Part shown: positions 7,541 to 13,851 of the stretch, piece after piece
How the letters are laid out: each line of letters begins with the position of its first letter
Numbering within the stretch: the first letter of the stretch is position 1
Origin: CAVPGH01 sp046726955
GTDB taxonomy: Bacteria > Acidobacteriota > Vicinamibacteria > Fen-336
DNA length: 16,012 bases
Assembly: GCA_046726955.1 (NCBI GenBank)
Contig: JBKPBQ010000138.1
Location: forward strand, 1-16,012
Direction of reading: 5' to 3'
Made by a program: the position numbers and the translations under genes
The notes under the pieces: generated by a model
The model's input: only the letters and a program-made list of their open reading frames with translations
Database searches by the model: none
What the model was told of the DNA's origin: nothing

Positions 7541-7547
7541 GTCTCCG

Positions 7548-7553
7548 ATTGTA
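7548..7553 (-). promoter_or_regulatory. -10-like TACAAT, leaderless spacing to ATG at 7540
   Basis: On the minus strand TACAAT is followed by 7 nt (CGGAGAC) and then ATG. Transcription would begin at the start codon. CGGAG could pass for a ribosome site but sits only 2-3 nt from the ATG, too close to work well. No -35 hexamer is evident. Confidence 0.45.
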
Positions 7554-7577
7554 GCGCGCCCCCCGCGGCGTTTGATC

Positions 7578-7606
7578 TTGAAAATGGATTTCATTTTCAG
7601 GATAAT
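7578..7606 (+). promoter_or_regulatory. Sigma70 promoter for bfd-bfr
   Basis: TTGAAA (7578-7583) and GATAAT (7601-7606) are separated by exactly 17 bp; each is a close match to the -35 and -10 consensus. The predicted transcription start is about 7613. The spacer is almost entirely filled by the Fur-like palindrome, so bound repressor would block polymerase. Confidence 0.65.
7579..7599 (+). promoter_or_regulatory. Fur-box-like palindrome overlapping the bfd-bfr promoter
   Basis: TGAAAATG (7579-7586) is repeated exactly inverted as CATTTTCA (7592-7599) around GATTT. The 19-bp core agrees with the classical Fur box at 13 of 19 positions, with the conserved outer GA-AATG and CATT-TC blocks. Position over the -35 and spacer of a promoter for iron-storage genes makes Fur the best candidate; another Fur-family regulator is possible. 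Confidence 0.62.
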
Positions 7607-7663
7607 CGGGACGTGGCCGCTGCGACCGTCCTCCGCGACCTCGAGGCTCCCGCCCCCCGGGCC

Positions 7664-7822
7664 ATGACCCGCTGCGAGTGCGCGGAGATGCCCTTCTCCG
7701 CGATTGCGAGGCTTCACCGCGAGGAGGGGCTCTCCCTCGAGGAGATCGGCCGGCGCACGGGGTGCGGCCGCCTGTGCACTGCCTGCCTGCCCGACCTGCA
7801 CGAATACCTCAAATCGCGCTAA
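7664..7822 (+). CDS. bfd: Bacterioferritin-associated ferredoxin (Bfd-like, BFD-type 2Fe-2S protein)
   Basis: A 52-aa protein. Cysteines at residues 4, 6, 38 and 41 reproduce the C-x-C...C-x2-C cluster pattern and even the numbering of E. coli Bfd. Bfd binds bacterioferritin and passes electrons to the haem so that stored ferric iron is released. The middle reads 'SAIARLHREEGLSLEEIGRRTGCG', the expected two-helix core, and an extra Cys34 lies next to the second pair. ATG 7664 is chosen for the cysteine register, but it has no ribosome site. A GTG at 7613, exactly at the predicted transcription start, would give a 69-aa leaderless version. The gene lies 65 bp before bfr, behind a Fur-like promoter, which supports the assignment. 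Confidence 0.8.
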   Translation: MTRCECAEMPFSAIARLHREEGLSLEEIGRRTGCGRLCTACLPDLHEYLKSR

Positions 7823-7854
7823 CCGACGCAACCGCCGGTTTTGAAGGGTAAGAT

Positions 7855-7881
7855 CCCCGGGAAAGCTGCGCTTTCCCGGGG
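7855..7881 (+). promoter_or_regulatory. Strong hairpin in the bfr leader covering its ribosome site
   Basis: CCCCGGGAAAGC (7855-7866) pairs perfectly with its reverse complement at 7870-7881 around a TGC loop, a 12-bp stem. The only Shine-Dalgarno-like stretch for bfr is the G-run at 7878-7883; four of its six G residues lie in the right arm. The ATG follows at 7888. The hairpin could gate translation of bfr, attenuate read-through from bfd, or, as DNA, be a protein-binding palindrome. There is no T-run to mark it as a plain terminator. Confidence 0.6.
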
Positions 7882-7887
7882 GGCGTG

Positions 7888-8364
7888 ATGAAGGGGAACG
7901 ACGAAGTCATCCAGGTCCTGCAGGACGTGCTCTGCGCCGAGCTCACCGCGATCAACCAGTACTTCATCCACGCCCGGATGTGCGAGAACTGGCGGTATCA
8001 AAAGCTCGCGGAGCACAGCCGCAAGGAGTCGATCGAGGAGATGAAGCACGCGCAGGTGCTGATCGACCGCATCCTCTACTTCGACGGCGCACCCAACATG
8101 CAGAAGTACATGAAGATCAACGTGGGGGCCACCGTCCCCGAGCAGCACCAGCTCGACCTCCAGCTCGAGAAGGACGCGGTGGTGCGGCTGAACGCGGGGA
8201 TCGAGCTCGCCCGGGCCAGGGGCGACAACGGCACGCGGGCTCTCCTCGAGGAGATCCTGAAGGCCGAGGAGGAGCACATCGACTGGCTGGAGGCGCAGCT
8301 CCACCAGATCCAGGAGATCGGCGTCGAGAACTACCTCGCCCAGCAGGTCGAGGGAGAGGACTAG
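7888..8364 (+). CDS. bfr: Bacterioferritin
   Basis: A 158-aa protein, the normal length for bacterioferritin, which forms a 24-subunit haem-containing shell in the cytoplasm, oxidises Fe(II) and stores it as mineral. Residues aligned with E. coli Bfr are all present at the same numbers: ferroxidase ligands Glu18, Glu51, His54, Glu94, Glu127 and His130, the tyrosine Tyr25, and the haem-binding Met52. It should therefore be both catalytic and haem-binding. ATG 7888 is preferred over GTG 7885, since 'MKGNDEVI' is the family N-terminus. The gene is likely co-transcribed with bfd upstream and possibly with the TetR gene 15 bp downstream; a strong hairpin overlaps its ribosome site. Confidence 0.96.
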   Translation: MKGNDEVIQVLQDVLCAELTAINQYFIHARMCENWRYQKLAEHSRKESIEEMKHAQVLIDRILYFDGAPNMQKYMKINVGATVPEQHQLDLQLEKDAVVRLNAGIELARARGDNGTRALLEEILKAEEEHIDWLEAQLHQIQEIGVENYLAQQVEGED

Positions 8365-8379
8365 CTCCGAACCCCTCGG

Positions 8380-8991
8380 ATGAAGCGCGCCCTCGCGCGG
8401 TCCACGGGCCGGAGGGTGGAGATCCTCCGCGCCGCCGCCCTCGTGTTTCGCCGCCGCGGCTTCTCCGGAGCCAGCGTCGAGGAGATCGCGCGGCACCTCC
8501 AGATGACGAAGGGGAACCTCTACTACTACTTCCGGGACAAGGAGGAGATCCTCTACTTCTGCCACGACTACTCGCTCGACATCCTGCTCGACCTGCTCCA
8601 CGAGGTCGAAAAGGCGCGCCTCTCGCCGGAGGCCCGCCTCCGCCGCCTCGTCGTGGCCTTCGTGCACATGATCATCGACGAGCTCGCGGGCACCGCCCTC
8701 ACCCAGGACCTGCAGGACCTTTCGCCCGCCCACCTGCGGCGCGTCATCCGCAAGCGCGACCGCTTCGACCGCGGGATACGGCGCGTGCTCGAGAAGGGGA
8801 TGGCGGACGGTACCTTTGCTCGCGGCGACGCGAAGCTCCTGAGTTTCGCGATCCTCGGGGCGGTGAACTACATCACTCGGTGGTTCGACCCCCGGGGCGC
8901 GGCCACCTCGCAGGAGATCGGGGAGGCCTTCGCGGACTACCTGCTGGCGGGGCTCGGGGTGCGAACGGGGAAGAAGACCGCGCGGCACTGA
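8380..8991 (+). CDS. TetR/AcrR-family transcriptional regulator
   Basis: A 203-aa protein. The N-terminal helix-turn-helix spans about residues 10-57: 'RRVEILRAAALVFRRRGFSGASVEEIARHLQMTKGNLYYYFRDKEEILY', where 'TKGNLYYYF' is the recognition helix signature. The C-terminal ligand-binding half ('DLQDLSPAHLRRVIRKRDRFDRGIRRVLEKGMADGTF', then 'LSFAILGAVNYITRWFDPRG') resembles TetR members that respond to acyl-CoA or steroid-CoA-type ligands, such as the KstR2 group; the ligand here is unknown. ATG 8380 has no clear ribosome site and sits 15 bp after bfr, so translation may depend on read-through from bfr. The next gene's promoter, 50-80 bp downstream, contains a perfect palindrome of TetR-operator type, making the molybdenum-enzyme operon the likely target. 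Confidence 0.92.
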   Translation: MKRALARSTGRRVEILRAAALVFRRRGFSGASVEEIARHLQMTKGNLYYYFRDKEEILYFCHDYSLDILLDLLHEVEKARLSPEARLRRLVVAFVHMIIDELAGTALTQDLQDLSPAHLRRVIRKRDRFDRGIRRVLEKGMADGTFARGDAKLLSFAILGAVNYITRWFDPRGAATSQEIGEAFADYLLAGLGVRTGKKTARH

Positions 8992-9012
8992 GCCGCCCCT
9001 CGCGGGCGGCTC
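8990..9012 (+). terminator. Hairpin overlapping the TetR stop codon
   Basis: GAGCCGCCC (8990-8998), which begins inside the TGA stop, pairs perfectly with GGGCGGCTC (9004-9012) around a 5-nt loop. No T-run follows. It would separate the TetR transcript from the operon behind it, whose -35 element begins two bases later. Confidence 0.55.
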
Positions 9013-9013
9013 A

Positions 9014-9043
9014 TTGCCCGCTCGCCCCTGTCGGCGATATACT
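9014..9043 (+). promoter_or_regulatory. Promoter of the molybdenum hydroxylase operon
   Basis: TTGCCC (9014-9019, four of six to the -35 consensus) is followed after 18 bp by TATACT (9038-9043, five of six to the -10). The predicted start near 9050 falls inside the left arm of the adjoining 28-bp palindrome. Confidence 0.58.
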
Positions 9044-9071
9044 CCCGATTTGAACGCTCGTTCAAATCGGG
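9044..9071 (+). promoter_or_regulatory. Perfect 28-bp palindrome, probable TetR operator
   Basis: The 13-bp arm CCCGATTTGAACG (9044-9056) is repeated exactly inverted at 9059-9071 around a central CT. The inner TTGAACG/CGTTCAA with a 2-bp centre is typical of TetR-family operators. It starts at the base after the -10 and runs over the predicted transcription start to the G-run used as ribosome site, an ideal place for repression. The TetR gene directly upstream is the natural candidate for the bound protein. Confidence 0.7.
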
Positions 9072-9079
9072 GACCGATG

Positions 9080-9595
9080 ATGGACAAGACTCATCTCCGG
9101 CTGCGGGTCAACGGCGAGGAGCGGGAGCTCCTGGCCCCCGTCCACCACAGCCTCCTCGAGGTGCTCCGGGAGGAGCTCGGGCTCACCGGCACGAAGCACG
9201 GCTGCGAGCTCGGGGAGTGCGGAACGTGCGCGGTCCTCCTCGACGGCCGGCCCGTCCTCTCCTGCCTGACGCTCCCCGTGGAGTGCGAGGGGCGCGCCAT
9301 CACCACCATCGAGGGGATGGCGGAGGGCGCCAGGCTCCATCCCCTCCAGCAGGCCTTCGCCGATCTGGGGGCGGCCCAGTGCGGTTACTGCACGCCCGGC
9401 TTCCTCCTCGCCTCCCAGGCGCTCCTTGCCGAGAAGCCGTCGGCCACGCGCGCCGAGATCGCGGAAGCCCTCGCGGGGAACCTGTGCCGCTGCACGGGCT
9501 ACCTGAAGATCTTCGAGGCGGTGGAGCGCGCGGCCGCCCAGATGCGCGGCGAAGCCGTGCCTCCCGTTCCGGAGCCGGAGACGACGCGTGGCTGA
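9080..9595 (+). CDS. Molybdenum hydroxylase small subunit, two [2Fe-2S] clusters
   Basis: A 171-aa protein of the xanthine dehydrogenase/CO dehydrogenase small-subunit family, the electron-transfer part of a Mo-Fe-S-flavin enzyme. The plant-ferredoxin-like domain has cysteines 42, 47, 50 and 62 ('GCELGECGTC...SC'). The helical domain has cysteines 101, 104, 136 and 138 ('QCGYCTPGF...NLCRCTGY'). All eight cluster ligands are present. ATG 9080 is 6 nt after GGGGA (9069-9073); ATG 9077 is equally in frame. First gene of a three-gene operon behind the palindrome-controlled promoter; its stop overlaps the large-subunit start by 8 bases. The closest functional type, from the medium subunit, is 4-hydroxybenzoyl-CoA reductase gamma. 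Confidence 0.94.
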   Translation: MDKTHLRLRVNGEERELLAPVHHSLLEVLREELGLTGTKHGCELGECGTCAVLLDGRPVLSCLTLPVECEGRAITTIEGMAEGARLHPLQQAFADLGAAQCGYCTPGFLLASQALLAEKPSATRAEIAEALAGNLCRCTGYLKIFEAVERAAAQMRGEAVPPVPEPETTRG

Positions 9596-11960
9596 CGAGA
9601 AGCTGAGCGTCATCGGCCGGTCGCTGGTCAAGGTCGACGCCGCGGCCAAGGTCGCGGGGCAGACGATCTTCGCGGACGACCTCGTCCTTCCCCGCATGGC
9701 CTGCGCGAAGATCCTCCGCTCTCCGCATCCCCACGCGCGCATCCGCGCGATCGACGTGAGCCGCGCCGCCGCCCATCCCGGCGTCCTCGCGACCCTCGTG
9801 GGCACGGAGCTCCCGATCCCCTTCGGCATCCTTCCCGTGAGCCAGGACGAGCACGCGCTCTGCCCGGACAAGGTGCGCTTCGTTGGCGACGGGGTGGCCG
9901 CGGTGGCGGCGGTGGACGAGGAGACGGCCGAGGCCGCCTGCCGGCGCATCGACGTGGACTACGAGGTCCTTCCCCCGCTCATGTCGGTGGACGAAGCCCT
10001 CGCCCGTCCCGACGCGCGCATCCACGAGTACGGCCCGCACGGCAACGTGCACAAGGAGGTCTCGTTCGACTTCGGCGACGTCGAGGAGGGCTTCCGCGAG
10101 GCCGACCACGTGCGCGAGGACACGTTCTTCTTCGAGGGCAACACGCACCTGCCCATGGAGCAGCACGCGGCGGTCGCCGCCTGCGGGCCCGACGGCAAGC
10201 TCACGCTCTGGTCGTCGACGCAGACTCCGCACTACGTCCACCGGGCGCTCGCGAAGGTCCTCGAGATGTCTCCCGCGCACATCCGCGTCATCGCCTGTCC
10301 GAACGGCGGGGGATTCGGCGGGAAGAGCGACCCCTTCGGCCACGAGATCGTCGTCTGCAAGCTCTCGATGAAGACGGGCCGGCCGGTCAAGATCACGCTC
10401 ACGCGCGAGGAGGTCTTCTACTGCCACCGGGGCCGGCATCCCGTCAAGATGTGGATCAAGACCGGGGTCAAGAAGGACGGAACGATCACCGCGATGCACT
10501 TCCGCTCCGCCCTCGACGGGGGCGGCTACGGGAGCTACGGGGTGGCGAGCCTCTACTACACGGGCGCGCTGCAGACGGTCACGTACCGCATCCCGCGCTA
10601 CAAGTTCGAGGGCGTCCGCGTATTCACGAACAAGCCGCCCTGCGGCCCCAAGCGCGGCCACGGCACGCCCCAGCCGCGATACGCGCTCGAGTGCCACATC
10701 GACAAGCTCTGCGCGGACCTGGGCCTCGATCCGGCGCGCTGGCGGCGGGAGAACACGCTCCCGCCGAACACGATCACCGCGAACCAGATGCGGGTGCGGA
10801 CGATCGGCCTCGCCGCCTGCTTCGACCACGTCGTCTCCAGGAGCGGCTGGAAGGAGAAGCGCGGGAAGCTCGGCCCCGGACGCGGCATCGGCCTCGCGGG
10901 CTCGGCCTACCTCACGGGAGCCGGCCTGCCGATCTACTGGAACGCCATGCCGCACTCCGGCGTGCAGATCAAGGTCGATCGCGGCGGAGGAGTGGCGATC
11001 TTCTGCGGATCCACCGACATCGGCCAGGGATCGGACTCGCTCCTCGCCTACGTCGCCGCCGAGGAGCTGGGCATCCGGCCGGAAGACGTCCGCGTCGTCA
11101 GCGCGGACACCGACCTCACGCCCGTCGACCTCGGCTCCTACTCGTCGCGCGTGACGCTGATGACCGGCAACGCGGCCATCCAGGCCGCGCGCAAGGTCCG
11201 CACGCAGATCTTCGACGCGGCGGCGCGCAAGCTCGACGTCCCCGCCTCGCGCCTGCTCGCCGCGGACCGGCGCATCTGGGACGCCGCCGATCCCTCGCGG
11301 AGCCTTTCGTTCGCCGAGGCCGTCGTCCTCGCGGAATCCGAGTTCGGCACGCTGGGCGCCGTGGGCTCGTACAAGCCGCCGAAGAGCGTCGCGCGCTGGA
11401 AGGGCTCGGGCGTGGGCCCGTCGCCGACGTACTCGTACTCCGCGGCGGTGGTCGAGCTGTCCGCGGATCGCGAGACCGGCATCGTCCGGGTGGACAAGAT
11501 CTGGATCGCCCACGACGTGGGCCGCGCCCTCAACCCGATGCTCGTCCTCGGGCAGGTCGAGGGCTCCGTCTACATGGGCCTCGGCGAGGCGCTCATGGAG
11601 GAGCAGGTCTTCCGCAAGGGCCTGCACAAGATCCCGTCGATGCTCGAGTACAAGAGCCCGACGACGCTCGACATGCCGCCCGTCGAGTCGATCCTGGTGG
11701 AGACGCTCGACCCCGAAGGACCGTACGGCGCCAAGGAATGCGGCCAGGGGCCGCTCCTGCCCGTGATCCCCGCGGTCGCGAACGCGCTCTACGACGCGCT
11801 CGGCATCCGCATCGACGAGGTGCCGATCACGCCGGAGAAGGTTCTGGCCGCGCTCGAAGGCCGGTACAAGTCGCCGCAGATGCCGGCCTTCAGATGGCCG
11901 GAGACGGTCGTCGTGCCCCCGCTCGAGCCCGCGGTCGCGGTCGGGGAGGTGCGGCGATGA
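9588..11960 (+). CDS. Molybdenum hydroxylase large (molybdopterin-binding) subunit
   Basis: A 790-aa protein, normal length for the stand-alone Mo subunit of the xanthine oxidase family. It starts with GTG inside the end of the small-subunit gene. N-terminal 'IGRSLVKVDAAAKVAGQTIFADDL' is the family opening. 'GGGFGGK' (residues 240-246) and 'GQGSD' (479-483) are molybdopterin-binding loops. 'GAKECGQG' (714-721) contains Glu717, at the place of the catalytic base that acts beside molybdenum. Family members hydroxylate aromatic or aldehyde substrates, while 4-hydroxybenzoyl-CoA reductase removes a ring hydroxyl. The loop 'PPCGPKRGHGTPQPRYALE' (350-368) probably lines the active site, but I cannot read the substrate from it. 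No XdhC-type maturation gene is in the window. The TGA overlaps the medium-subunit ATG. Confidence 0.94.
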   Translation: MADEKLSVIGRSLVKVDAAAKVAGQTIFADDLVLPRMACAKILRSPHPHARIRAIDVSRAAAHPGVLATLVGTELPIPFGILPVSQDEHALCPDKVRFVGDGVAAVAAVDEETAEAACRRIDVDYEVLPPLMSVDEALARPDARIHEYGPHGNVHKEVSFDFGDVEEGFREADHVREDTFFFEGNTHLPMEQHAAVAACGPDGKLTLWSSTQTPHYVHRALAKVLEMSPAHIRVIACPNGGGFGGKSDPFGHEIVVCKLSMKTGRPVKITLTREEVFYCHRGRHPVKMWIKTGVKKDGTITAMHFRSALDGGGYGSYGVASLYYTGALQTVTYRIPRYKFEGVRVFTNKPPCGPKRGHGTPQPRYALECHIDKLCADLGLDPARWRRENTLPPNTITANQMRVRTIGLAACFDHVVSRSGWKEKRGKLGPGRGIGLAGSAYLTGAGLPIYWNAMPHSGVQIKVDRGGGVAIFCGSTDIGQGSDSLLAYVAAEELGIRPEDVRVVSADTDLTPVDLGSYSSRVTLMTGNAAIQAARKVRTQIFDAAARKLDVPASRLLAADRRIWDAADPSRSLSFAEAVVLAESEFGTLGAVGSYKPPKSVARWKGSGVGPSPTYSYSAAVVELSADRETGIVRVDKIWIAHDVGRALNPMLVLGQVEGSVYMGLGEALMEEQVFRKGLHKIPSMLEYKSPTTLDMPPVESILVETLDPEGPYGAKECGQGPLLPVIPAVANALYDALGIRIDEVPITPEKVLAALEGRYKSPQMPAFRWPETVVVPPLEPAVAVGEVRR

Positions 11961-12964
11961 TGCGGCTGCCGCCGTTCCGCTACGTGGCGCCGAAGACGGC
12001 GCGCGAGGCGGCGCGCGTTCTCGCCGATCACGGGTCGGAGGCGATGCCGGTGGCGGGGGGGACGGACCTCTACCCGAACATGAAGCGCCGGCAGATGGAG
12101 CCCAAGGTGGTCGTCGGCCTGCGCGGCGTCGCCGAGATGACGGGTATCGCTGCGAACGGTGGCCTTCGGCTCGGCGCGCTCGCCACCCTCACCGAGGTCG
12201 CTGAGCATCGGGACGTCCTCGCGCGCTCGCCCGTGGTCTCTCGAGCCGCCGGGCTCGTCTCCTCGCCGCCGCTGCGGAACGCGGGGACGATCGGCGGCAA
12301 CCTGTGCGTGGACACGCGCTGCAACTACTACAACCAGTCCGAGTTCTGGCGGGCCTCCATCGGCTACTGCATGAAGAAGGACGGCGACGTCTGCCTCGTC
12401 GCCCCCGGATCGCACACGTGCTGGGCGCTCAGCTCCTCCGACACCGCGCCCGTGATGATCGCCCTCGACGCCGAGGTCACGCTCGTGGGCCCGGAAGGCG
12501 AGCGACGCATCCCCGTACGGTCGCTCTACGGACACGACGGGATCGATTACCTGGCCAAGAAGCGCGAGGAGATCCTGACCGAGATCCACGTGCCCGACCG
12601 GTCGGGGTGGCGCGCCACTTACCGTAAGCTCCGTCGCCGCGGCTCGATCGATTTCCCGATCCTCGGCGTGGCTGCGGCGGTCCGGATGAGCGGCGAAGTC
12701 GTCGAAGAGGCGCGCATCGTTCTGGGAGCGGTTCAGGTGAGCCCCGTCGAGGCGGCGGACGCGGCCGAGTTCCTGCGCGGCAAGAGGCTCGACGGAGAAA
12801 CCATCGAAATGGCCGCGGGCATTGCGTATAAGCCTGCCAAGCCCCTCGACAACGCGGACCTGGCGTACGCCTGGAGGAAGCGCATGGCGCGCATCGAGGT
12901 GGGGCGCGCCCTGCGCGAGCTCGCCGGCTTGCCCACGGGAGACCTTCCCGCCGTCGTCGTCTGA
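11957..12964 (+). CDS. Molybdenum hydroxylase medium FAD subunit with HcrB-type [4Fe-4S] insert
   Basis: A 335-aa protein. ATG 11957 overlaps the upstream stop (ATGA) and has GGAGGT 6 nt before it (11945-11950). FAD motifs are 'AGGTDL' (residues 33-38) and 'TIGGN' (111-115), followed by a C-terminal CO-dehydrogenase-flavoprotein domain from about 225. Directly after 'TIGGNLCVDTR' lies an insert of about 40 residues with cysteines at 122, 138, 146 and 155 ('DTRCNYYNQSEFWR', 'GYCMKKDGDVC', 'HTCWAL'). This spacing (16, 8, 9) is that of the extra [4Fe-4S] cluster in the beta subunit of Thauera 4-hydroxybenzoyl-CoA reductase, absent from ordinary xanthine dehydrogenases. The cluster lets that enzyme push electrons to low potential. 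Substrate here is not proven, as no CoA-ligase or benzoyl-CoA genes are seen nearby. Confidence 0.93.
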   Translation: MMRLPPFRYVAPKTAREAARVLADHGSEAMPVAGGTDLYPNMKRRQMEPKVVVGLRGVAEMTGIAANGGLRLGALATLTEVAEHRDVLARSPVVSRAAGLVSSPPLRNAGTIGGNLCVDTRCNYYNQSEFWRASIGYCMKKDGDVCLVAPGSHTCWALSSSDTAPVMIALDAEVTLVGPEGERRIPVRSLYGHDGIDYLAKKREEILTEIHVPDRSGWRATYRKLRRRGSIDFPILGVAAAVRMSGEVVEEARIVLGAVQVSPVEAADAAEFLRGKRLDGETIEMAAGIAYKPAKPLDNADLAYAWRKRMARIEVGRALRELAGLPTGDLPAVVV

Positions 12965-13039
12965 CTCGCAAGACCCTCTCTCCTACCCATTCCTGGCCCG
13001 GAGCTTGCAGGAGCTTCCGCAGGGGGAAGGAGTGTTCAC

Positions 13040-13837
13040 GTGAAGCCAGGAGCCATAACCCTCTGCGGGTGGCTCGTTTGCGCGTCCCTCCACGCCGACG
13101 CGCCGCCCCCCGCACCCACCTCCGTGCGCTATCCCGAAGGCCTCGTCCACGGCTTTCTGGCGCTGCGCACGCTGTCGGGCGAGACCCTCGCCGCCGGCGA
13201 CCTCATCCAGCGCGTCTCAGGCGACCGCGTGACGAGCCGTCTCCTCTTCAACTTCCGCGACGGCTCGACCCACGACGAGACGGCGATCTTCACGCAGGGC
13301 CGGACGTTCCGCTTGCAGAGCTACAAGCTGGTCCAGAAGGGCCCGGCCTTCGAGAAGCCGACGGAGGTGACGCTCGACGGCAGCGACGGCAAGGTGACGG
13401 TTCGCCACACCGACGAGAAGGGCGAGGAGAAGGTCGAGACGGACACGATCGAGGTGCCGGAGGACCTCGCGAACGGGATGGTCCCCATCCTCCTCAAGAA
13501 CGTGAAGCCCGACGCTCCGCCCACGATGTCGTTCCTCGCGGCGACGCCGAAGCCGCGGCTCGTGAAGCTCGAGGCCACGTCGGCGGGGGAGGAGCCGTTC
13601 GCAGTCGCGGGCGCCACGCGCAAGGCGACCCACTACGTCGTCAGGGTCAAGCTCGGCGGAGTGGCCGGCCTCCTGGCCCCGCTCCTCGGCAAGCAGCCGC
13701 CGGACACGCACGTCTGGATCCTGGGAGGAGAGGCCCCCGCCTTCGTTAAGTCCGAAGGACCGCTGTACGTCGGGGGCCCGGCCTGGCGGATCGAGCTGAC
13801 GGGGCCCGTGTGGTCCTCACCGTCCTCCGCGCAATAG
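13040..13837 (+). CDS. Secreted protein of unknown function
   Basis: A 265-aa protein. GTG 13040 is preceded by AAGGAG (13027-13032) with a 7-nt spacer, a strong ribosome site. Residues 1-19 look like a signal peptide ('MKPGAITLCGWLVCASLHA'). The mature protein is rich in beta-strand patterns: 'LLFNFRDGSTHDETAIFTQGRTFRLQSYKLVQKGPAF' and near the end 'HYVVRVKLGGVAGLLAPLLGKQPPDTHVWILGGEAPAFVKSEGPLY'. The overall look is of a DUF3108-like periplasmic protein, but I do not assign it to a family. It follows the enzyme operon by 75 bp in the same direction with no hairpin between, so read-through is possible. It converges on the GNAT-like gene with a 14-bp gap. Confidence 0.82.
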   Translation: MKPGAITLCGWLVCASLHADAPPPAPTSVRYPEGLVHGFLALRTLSGETLAAGDLIQRVSGDRVTSRLLFNFRDGSTHDETAIFTQGRTFRLQSYKLVQKGPAFEKPTEVTLDGSDGKVTVRHTDEKGEEKVETDTIEVPEDLANGMVPILLKNVKPDAPPTMSFLAATPKPRLVKLEATSAGEEPFAVAGATRKATHYVVRVKLGGVAGLLAPLLGKQPPDTHVWILGGEAPAFVKSEGPLYVGGPAWRIELTGPVWSSPSSAQ

Positions 13838-13851
13838 CGTCGCCGGTCGGC

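Larger units (their letters stand above)
7541..7663. promoter_or_regulatory. Divergent control region between the CxxC-protein unit and bfd-bfr
   Basis: This gap holds a minus-strand -10 element (TACAAT, complement of 7548-7553), a plus-strand sigma70 promoter (7578-7606) and a Fur-like palindrome (7579-7599) over the latter. It contains the only AT-rich stretch of the surrounding kilobases. The palindrome does not reach the minus-strand -10, so control of the leftward unit by the same factor is uncertain. Confidence 0.6.

Noticed and set aside
7830..7840. Short palindrome AACCG-C-CGGTT between bfd and bfr
   Set aside because: Five-bp arms around one base are too short to support a terminator or operator call in this GC-rich sequence.
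7855..7881. Classical iron-responsive element (IRE) before bacterioferritin
   Set aside because: The CAGUGN hexaloop and bulged C of a true IRE are missing; kept only as an unclassified leader hairpin.
9300..11627. 775-codon minus-strand open frame
   Set aside because: Antisense of the small and large molybdenum-enzyme subunits, which carry all expected motifs.
12994..13015. Direct repeat of GGAGCTT before the gene at 13040
   Set aside because: Two 7-bp copies only, not at a promoter-like spacing; probably chance.
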